From positions 1 through 9,828 of the forward strand of contig JAOTZF010000048.1 of the NCBI GenBank assembly GCA_029861485.1: a stretch of DNA of 9,828 bases, written 5' to 3'. Source of the DNA: Thermoleophilia bacterium. Its GTDB lineage: Bacteria > Actinomycetota > Thermoleophilia > Miltoncostaeales > Miltoncostaeaceae. Both the position numbers and the translations under genes were made by a program. Positions 6,157-9,828 of the stretch are shown one piece after another. Position 1 is the first letter of the stretch. The number at the start of each line of letters is the position of its first letter. The notes under the pieces were generated by a model that did no database searches, was not told the origin of the DNA, and saw only the letters and a list, made by a program, of their open reading frames with translations.

Positions 6157-6303
6157 GTGACGCGCGAGGCGATGGGAAGGCCGTACCTTGAGATCGCGTC
6201 GGACCCAGGGTTCCCGCTGACGCCTCCCCATCGCGGTCGGCGAGCCTTCGCCCGCAGCAGCCGGACGGCCTGCGCCGACGCTTTCGGTGCTACGCCGGAG
6301 TGA
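6157..6303 (+). CDS. Possible small protein (48 aa) or truncated gene remnant after glyA
   Basis: The frame runs from GTG 6157 to TGA 6301-6303. The product begins MTREAMGRPYLEIASDPGFP and ends ADAFGATPE. I recognise no family. In favour: the perfect AGGAGGT 9 nt upstream, a position directly after glyA on the same strand, and a protein-like first half. Against: a Pro/Arg-rich second half, a very short length, and a 14-bp overlap at its 3' end with the convergent Ddn-like gene. One possibility is the 5' remnant of a gene whose remainder was lost in a rearrangement. No signal peptide, membrane segment or metal-binding motif is seen (only one Cys). Confidence 0.35.
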   Translation: MTREAMGRPYLEIASDPGFPLTPPHRGRRAFARSSRTACADAFGATPE

Positions 6304-6727
6304 GCTCGACAACCGGGAACTGTCGGTCGGTCTTCTTCTGGTACTCCGCGTAGTCGGGCCACATCTCGAGGCACTTCGACCAGACCGCCTCGCGCTCGGC
6401 ACCCTGCAGCGTCTGCGCCGCGGCGTCCATGACGTGGTCCTTCACCTGGATGCGCACCTCAGGTTCGGCGTCGAGATTGAGGTACCACGCCGGGTGCTTG
6501 GGCTTGCCGCCAAATGATGCCACCACGTAGTACTTGCCGGCGTCTTCCACGTATATCAACGCGTTTCGACGCAGCTTCCCGGATTTGCGCCCCATCGTGG
6601 TCAGCACCAGAGTCGTGGCGCCGTTCCAGTCGTAACCGTCTGTGCCACCGCTCTCTACGTATTGGCGGGTGTGCTCGGCCACCCAACCGATCGCGTTGTC
6701 GAGCGGTTCTTCGTCGGGAAGAGGCAT
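6290..6727 (-). CDS. Nitroreductase-family (Ddn-like, F420-dependent-type) oxidoreductase
   Basis: Member of the deazaflavin-dependent nitroreductase family (PF04075), small split-barrel proteins that in mycobacteria bind coenzyme F420 and reduce quinones or nitro compounds. The protein has 145 residues, the usual length. Signature segments are TTLVLTTMGRKSGKLRRNAL (38-57), the phosphate-contacting GRKSGKxR region, VVASFGGKPKHPAWYLNL (68-85), and a C-terminal MWPDYAEYQKKTDRQFPVV (122-140) closely resembling the Ddn tail 'YPxYxxYQxxTxRxIPV'. F420 rather than FMN as the cofactor is inferred from family, not shown. The ATG at 6725-6727 has a Shine-Dalgarno GGGAGA (6732-6737) 4 nt upstream and overlaps by one base a TAA that closes another minus-strand frame. 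It converges on the glyA side and overlaps the small ORF by 14 bp. Confidence 0.9.
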   Translation of the reverse strand: MPLPDEEPLDNAIGWVAEHTRQYVESGGTDGYDWNGATTLVLTTMGRKSGKLRRNALIYVEDAGKYYVVASFGGKPKHPAWYLNLDAEPEVRIQVKDHVMDAAAQTLQGAEREAVWSKCLEMWPDYAEYQKKTDRQFPVVELTPA

Positions 6728-6731
6728 TACA

Positions 6732-6737
6732 TCTCCC
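6732..6737 (-). promoter_or_regulatory. Shine-Dalgarno for the Ddn-like gene
   Basis: GGGAGA on the minus strand with 4-nt spacing to the ATG at 6727. It supports this start. Confidence 0.6.
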
Positions 6738-6754
6738 GTCGTGGATTGCCGGTG

Positions 6755-6760
6755 AGTCTA
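6755..6760 (-). promoter_or_regulatory. Candidate -10 hexamer (TAGACT) for the Ddn-like gene
   Basis: TAGACT on the minus strand fits TANNNT and would start transcription near 6748, about 20 nt before the ATG. No clear -35 is present. It belongs with the TAGNCT hexamers upstream of three other genes in the window. Confidence 0.35.
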
Positions 6761-6977
6761 GCTCCCCCTGCGGCGTAGTCCCTCTCGCGCTTCTGGAAAG
6801 CCTCTGCCTCGATGTGCTCCTGACGACCACGAGGTCGGGTGAGTGCGAGACGGGGCCACCGCCGGCTCCCCGGCCGCGAGCCAGGGACATCAGACGGCCG
6901 CGGAGCACGAAGGTCGCGAAGAGGCTGCCATCTGCATCGTCGATGCCATCGCGGACGGCCGAACCCGTGAGGTCGTC

Positions 6978-6996
6978 CGGCGGAGCTCCTCCGCCG
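6978..6996 (-). terminator. 8-bp GC hairpin after the DUF1232-like gene, candidate operon terminator
   Basis: CGGCGGAG (6978-6985), loop CTC, CTCCGCCG (6989-6996) is a perfect 8-bp stem with a tight loop. It begins 24 nt past the stop codon of the minus-strand DUF1232-like gene. No U-run follows, as is common for actinobacterial hairpin terminators. It would end the mutase-meaB-DUF1232 transcript. Confidence 0.5.
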
Positions 6997-7020
6997 CGGC
7001 GTAACCGGAGTCCGTGGCGA

Positions 7021-7656
7021 CTACCAGACGGGGTTGTGATAGATGCTGATGTCTCCCGAGCCGCCGTGCTCGGCGAAGAACTGGGCGGCCTGGTCCTCGA
7101 AGGTGTCGCCCCAGCTCCCGCCGGGCTGGGGCGCATAACCCTGCGTGGCAACGGCTTGGAGCTGGACCTCGGTCACACGCTGCTGGACGGCCTTGTCGAC
7201 GGCCGCCGAGATGGTCGTGGCCACCTGGGGGCCGAGGAACGCGGCGGCCGCCCGGTTGGCGGGGCCGAGATCCTCGGAAACCAAGGGCACGCCGGCCAGC
7301 TGGGAGTAGGTCGTCGAGACCACCTCGAGCATGCGGTTGCTGAACAGCGCGTCATCGAGCAGGCCCAGTAGACCAAGATGATCGGGCACGAGGTCCTGCT
7401 CCTGCAGGAAGTACTGGACGACCTTCTCCATCAGGGGCGCGATCTGGTCCAGTCCGCCCGTGAGCTGCGCCGCCCCGACCGTGCGCTCGATCAGCACGGG
7501 CACGCTGTCGACGTAGTTGCGGCTGATCGCGACGGCCTCGGAAACGACCTGGTCGCCAGGGGGGCCGTCGTCTCCCCCGAGGGTGAAGGCGAGGTGCTGC
7601 CTCAGAGGGGCATCGTCCTGGGCGGAGGAGATCTTGGCGCGGATCCGCTCGAGCAT
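7021..7656 (-). CDS. DUF1232/YkvA-like protein of unknown function, coupled to meaB
   Basis: The product has 211 residues. The only recognisable segment is YFLQEQDLVPDHLGLLGLLDD (residues 82-102), which resembles the DUF1232 (YkvA) core 'YxxxPxDxIPDxxPxxGxxDD'. The rest is not familiar. The N-terminus (1-35) is polar. Residues 36-80 look helical. The C-terminal third (135-170) is Ala/Gln-rich helix, ending in an acidic-aromatic tail (GGSWGDTFEDQAAQFFAEHG, then ISIYHNPVW). There is no signal peptide or clear transmembrane helix; the LGLLGLL stretch is short. The ATG is 2 nt after the meaB stop, so translation is probably coupled and the gene belongs to the mutase-meaB operon. A role in mutase or cobalamin handling is guilt by association only. 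The DUF1232 match is moderately sure; the function is unknown. Confidence 0.85.
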   Translation of the reverse strand: MLERIRAKISSAQDDAPLRQHLAFTLGGDDGPPGDQVVSEAVAISRNYVDSVPVLIERTVGAAQLTGGLDQIAPLMEKVVQYFLQEQDLVPDHLGLLGLLDDALFSNRMLEVVSTTYSQLAGVPLVSEDLGPANRAAAAFLGPQVATTISAAVDKAVQQRVTEVQLQAVATQGYAPQPGGSWGDTFEDQAAQFFAEHGGSGDISIYHNPVW

Positions 7657-7658
7657 GG

Positions 7659-8630
7659 CTACTTTCGGCCGAGGAGCGCGTTGACGATCTCACGCGCAAC
7701 CTTTGGCGGGAAAGCGGTTCCGTCAGCCACCTCCGCTTCTGTGCGCTTCGCGATCGCCGAGGCCTCCGGGTCCCCCTCGACGGCCGCGAGCAGGCTCTCG
7801 CGCACCTCGCTCCAGAGCCAGTCGCTCGCCTGCGCGCTGCGCAGGCGAGCGAGACGGCCATCCGCGGCGAGGGCGCGATGACGCTGCTCGATTTCCTCCC
7901 AAACCTCGTCGAGACCCCGGCGCTCGAGCGCCGATGCCACCAGCACCGGGGTGGGAAGCCCCTCATGGCGGGGCCGCATCAGGTGTGCGGCCGCGGCGTA
8001 CTCCCCCCGGGCGCGCTCCGCCGCCGCCTCGAGCTCGCCATCGGCCTTGTTGACCACGATCAGGTCCGCAAGCTCCATCAGCCCCCGCTTGATCCCCTGG
8101 AGCTCGTCGCCACCGCCCGGGCTGATCAGCAGCATGAGGTGGTCGACCATTCCCGCCACGGCGACTTCGGACTGGCCGACGCCCACGGTCTCGATCATCA
8201 CGACGTCGGCGCCCCACGCCTCCACGAGCAGCATCGCCTCGCGGGTGCGCCGGGCGACGCCGCCCAGCGTTCCGCCAGAAGGCGACGGCCGGATGAAGGC
8301 CTCATCGCGGCGTGAGAGCTCCTCCATGCGGGTCTTGTCCCCCAAGATCGAGCCGCCGCTGAGCGAGCTGGTCGGGTCGACGGTGAGGACCCCGACGCGC
8401 CTCCCGGCGTCCGTCAGCCGCACGCCCAGGGCCTCGATCATGGTGGACTTGCCGGCGCCGGGAGCTCCCGACACGCCGACGCGCAGGGCACCGCCGGAGA
8501 CCGGCATCGCGCGCCGGATGAGCTCGACGGCGCTCTCGTGATCTTCGTCGTGCGTCGACTCCACGAGCGTGATCGCGCGAGCGAGGGCGCGGCGGTCGCC
8601 CCCGATAAGCGCATCGGCGAGCCCGCTCAA
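7659..8630 (-). CDS. meaB: Methylmalonyl-CoA mutase-associated GTPase MeaB
   Basis: G3E-family GTPase (MeaB/ArgK, human MMAA orthologue) that gates adenosylcobalamin loading and protects methylmalonyl-CoA mutase from inactivation. The protein has 323 residues, normal for MeaB. Features in order are the P-loop GAPGAGKST (55-63, Lys61), VDPTSSLSGGSILGDKTRM (84-102), ETVGVGQSE (147-155, the Walker B/switch region) and the guanine-specificity motif NKAD (194-197). The C-terminal part is a helical dimerisation arm, expected for MeaB. The start is uncertain: the TTG at 8628-8630 overlaps the mutase TGA by two bases (TTGA), and a GAGGGT lies almost directly before it. An internal GTG at codon 23 is possible, but it would cut into ALARAITLVE, which is conserved in MeaB proteins. 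It sits between the mutase gene and the DUF1232-like gene, all tightly packed. Confidence 0.96.
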   Translation of the reverse strand: MSGLADALIGGDRRALARAITLVESTHDEDHESAVELIRRAMPVSGGALRVGVSGAPGAGKSTMIEALGVRLTDAGRRVGVLTVDPTSSLSGGSILGDKTRMEELSRRDEAFIRPSPSGGTLGGVARRTREAMLLVEAWGADVVMIETVGVGQSEVAVAGMVDHLMLLISPGGGDELQGIKRGLMELADLIVVNKADGELEAAAERARGEYAAAAHLMRPRHEGLPTPVLVASALERRGLDEVWEEIEQRHRALAADGRLARLRSAQASDWLWSEVRESLLAAVEGDPEASAIAKRTEAEVADGTAFPPKVAREIVNALLGRK

Positions 8631-9828
8631 ACCCTCGCGCGGCGCTCGATGAGCTCGAGCATCTCCTCGGCCGCTCGCGGGATGTTCGTGCCCGGGCCGT
8701 AGACGGCTGCGACGCCCGCGTCATAGAGGTAGTCGTAGTCCTGCGGCGGTATCACTCCGCCGACCACGACCAGAGTCTCATCAGCGCCCAGGGAGCGCAG
8801 CCGGCGGATCAGGTCGGGCACCAGCGTCTTGTGGCCGGCCGCCTGGCTGGAGATGCCCACGACGTGCACGTCGCTGTCCATCGCGTCTTGCGCGGCCTCC
8901 TCGGGCGTCTGGAAAAGCGGCCCGACGTCGACGTCGAAGCCAAGGTCCGCGAAGGCGGTCGCGATCACCTTTGCGCCGCGATCGTGACCGTCCTGGCCGA
9001 GCTTCACCACGAGCATTCGCGGCCGGCGCCCCTCCTGGGCCGCGAACTCGTCCACGTCCCGTTGGATGCGGGCGAAGTCGTCGTCGTTCTCATACGCGGA
9101 GCCGTAGATGCCCGAGATACTCCGGATCACCGCGCGATGCCGGGTGAACACGACCTCCAGGGCATCGGAGATCTCACCCACGGTTGCGCGGGCCCTGGCC
9201 GCCTCGACGGAGAGCTCAAGCAGGTTGGCATCGTCGCGCGCTCCCTCGGTGAGGGCGGTGAGCGCCGCCCGGCAGCGATCGTCGTCGCGGGCGCTGCGCA
9301 CCGCCTGCAGTCGCGCGACTTGGGCTTCGCGTACCGCGGAGGTGTCGACCTCGAGGATCTGGGGCGGCTCCTCCTCGTCGAGCCGGTACTCGTTGACCCC
9401 CACAACGACCTCGTCCCCGCGATCGATGCCAGCCTGGCGCCGTGCGGCGCTCTCCTCGATCCGCAGCTTGGGCATTCCCGCGGCGACAGCCTTCGTCATG
9501 CCTCCGAGCTCCTCCACCTCCGTGATGAGCTTCCACGCCTCCTCGGCGAGGGAGTGGGTGAGATGCTCCACGAAGTAGCTGCCGCCGAGGGGGTCGACGG
9601 TGCGCGCCACGCCGGTCTCCTCGGCCAGGATCAGTTGGGTGTTGCGCGCGATCCGCGCCGAGAAGTCGGTGGGCAGCGCCAAGGCCTCGTCGAAGGCGTT
9701 GGTGTGCAGGCTCTGCGTGCCACCGAGCACCGCCGCAAGCGCCTCGTAGGCCGTGCGTACGACGTTGTTGTAGGGGTCGGCTTCGGTCAGCGACACGCCC
9801 GAGGTCTGGCAGTGGGTGCGCAGCATCA
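8627..9828 (-). CDS. mutB: Methylmalonyl-CoA mutase, large (catalytic) subunit, C-terminal part (5' end outside window)
   Basis: Adenosylcobalamin-dependent isomerase converting (R)-methylmalonyl-CoA to succinyl-CoA in propionate and branched-chain catabolism. About 400 C-terminal residues are visible. The ATG at 9824-9826 is probably internal, because the family sequence (…MLRTHCQTSG) continues upstream past the edge. The catalytic-barrel end shows PYNNVVRT (19-25 region), LGGTQSLHTNAFDEALALPT (34-53) and DFSARIARNTQ (54-64). A linker follows, then the B12-binding domain with DGHDRG (279-284, cobalt-ligating His281), the serine motif GISSQAAGHKTL (324-335) and VVGG (354-357). In the S-x-L motif the Leu is Gln (SSQ). 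The homologues I recall mostly have SSL or STL. The lengthy barrel-plus-B12 layout fits the catalytic chain rather than the small MutA chain. The TGA overlaps the meaB start, so the two are co-translated. Confidence 0.97.
   Translation of the reverse strand, partial: MLRTHCQTSGVSLTEADPYNNVVRTAYEALAAVLGGTQSLHTNAFDEALALPTDFSARIARNTQLILAEETGVARTVDPLGGSYFVEHLTHSLAEEAWKLITEVEELGGMTKAVAAGMPKLRIEESAARRQAGIDRGDEVVVGVNEYRLDEEEPPQILEVDTSAVREAQVARLQAVRSARDDDRCRAALTALTEGARDDANLLELSVEAARARATVGEISDALEVVFTRHRAVIRSISGIYGSAYENDDDFARIQRDVDEFAAQEGRRPRMLVVKLGQDGHDRGAKVIATAFADLGFDVDVGPLFQTPEEAAQDAMDSDVHVVGISSQAAGHKTLVPDLIRRLRSLGADETLVVVGGVIPPQDYDYLYDAGVAAVYGPGTNIPRAAEEMLELIERRARV

Larger units (their letters stand above)
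6728..6977. other. Gap of about 250 nt with no clear gene between the Ddn-like and DUF1232-like genes
   Basis: I see no convincing gene on either strand. It carries the promoter candidate and Shine-Dalgarno of the Ddn-like gene. The minus-strand frame ending in TAA at 6727-6729 looks coding-like over its last 31 codons (QEHIEAEAFQKRERDYAAGG and onward, from about 6822). Further upstream it becomes Arg/Pro-rich and has no start codon near the plausible part. It may be the end of a decayed gene. No tRNA-like or repeat structure is seen. Confidence 0.4.

Noticed and set aside
6459..7151. 230-codon minus-strand frame spanning the Ddn-like gene, the gap and the DUF1232-like gene
   Set aside because: Most of it is a shadow of the two real genes. 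Only the gap portion is mildly protein-like, and that is covered as a possible remnant.
6514..7371. 285-codon plus-strand frame over the same region
   Set aside because: Low-complexity Arg/Ser/Pro composition, antisense to supported genes, with no Shine-Dalgarno or motif.

Overview
The window is GC-rich bacterial chromosome, most likely from a high-GC actinobacterium. Thermoleophilia (Solirubrobacterales/Gaiellales-like) is my best guess, by inference only. The reasons are a strong G/C bias at third codon positions, frequent GTG/TTG starts, a Ddn-type (F420-dependent family) oxidoreductase, a methylmalonyl-CoA mutase/MeaB pair, and an Arg-rich DUF11-like surface-protein tail. I see no tRNA, rRNA, CRISPR array, insertion sequence or phage gene.

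Left part (1-3259). The C-terminal tail of a DUF11-like protein (+) converges on a long-chain acyl-CoA synthetase (-, 370-2169). Upstream of the synthetase is a 310-bp non-coding gap holding a 12-bp perfect-stem hairpin and a possible decayed reading frame. Next is a PIG-L/LmbE-type zinc deacetylase (-, 2480-3259).

Middle (3260-6303). A 146-bp divergent promoter region with two tandem 8-bp palindromes separates the deacetylase from a polysaccharide pyruvyl transferase family protein (+, 3406-4740). glyA (serine hydroxymethyltransferase, +) follows 73 bp later with its own Shine-Dalgarno and probable promoter. After glyA there is a 48-codon ORF with a perfect AGGAGGT site, which may be a small gene or a truncated remnant.

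Right part (6290-9828, all minus strand). Reading in the direction of transcription: methylmalonyl-CoA mutase (runs off the right edge), meaB (stop and start overlap), a DUF1232/YkvA-like protein of unknown role (2 nt after meaB), a GC hairpin terminator candidate, about 250 nt without a clear gene, then a Ddn-family oxidoreductase.

The mutase and MeaB GTPase form the propionyl/methylmalonyl-CoA to succinyl-CoA step with its cofactor-integrity chaperone. The DUF1232-like gene appears to belong to that operon. The acyl-CoA synthetase is compatible with fatty-acid activation, but it is in a separate transcription unit. The deacetylase and pyruvyl transferase look like a two-gene glycan-modification island. 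Four genes (acyl-CoA synthetase, deacetylase, glyA, Ddn-like) each have a TAGNCT hexamer at a plausible -10 position, a candidate shared promoter element. I found no clearly new multi-gene defence or mobile system. The most worthwhile leads are the MeaB-coupled DUF1232 protein, the divergent deacetylase/pyruvyl transferase pair with its tandem palindromes, and the small ORF after glyA.
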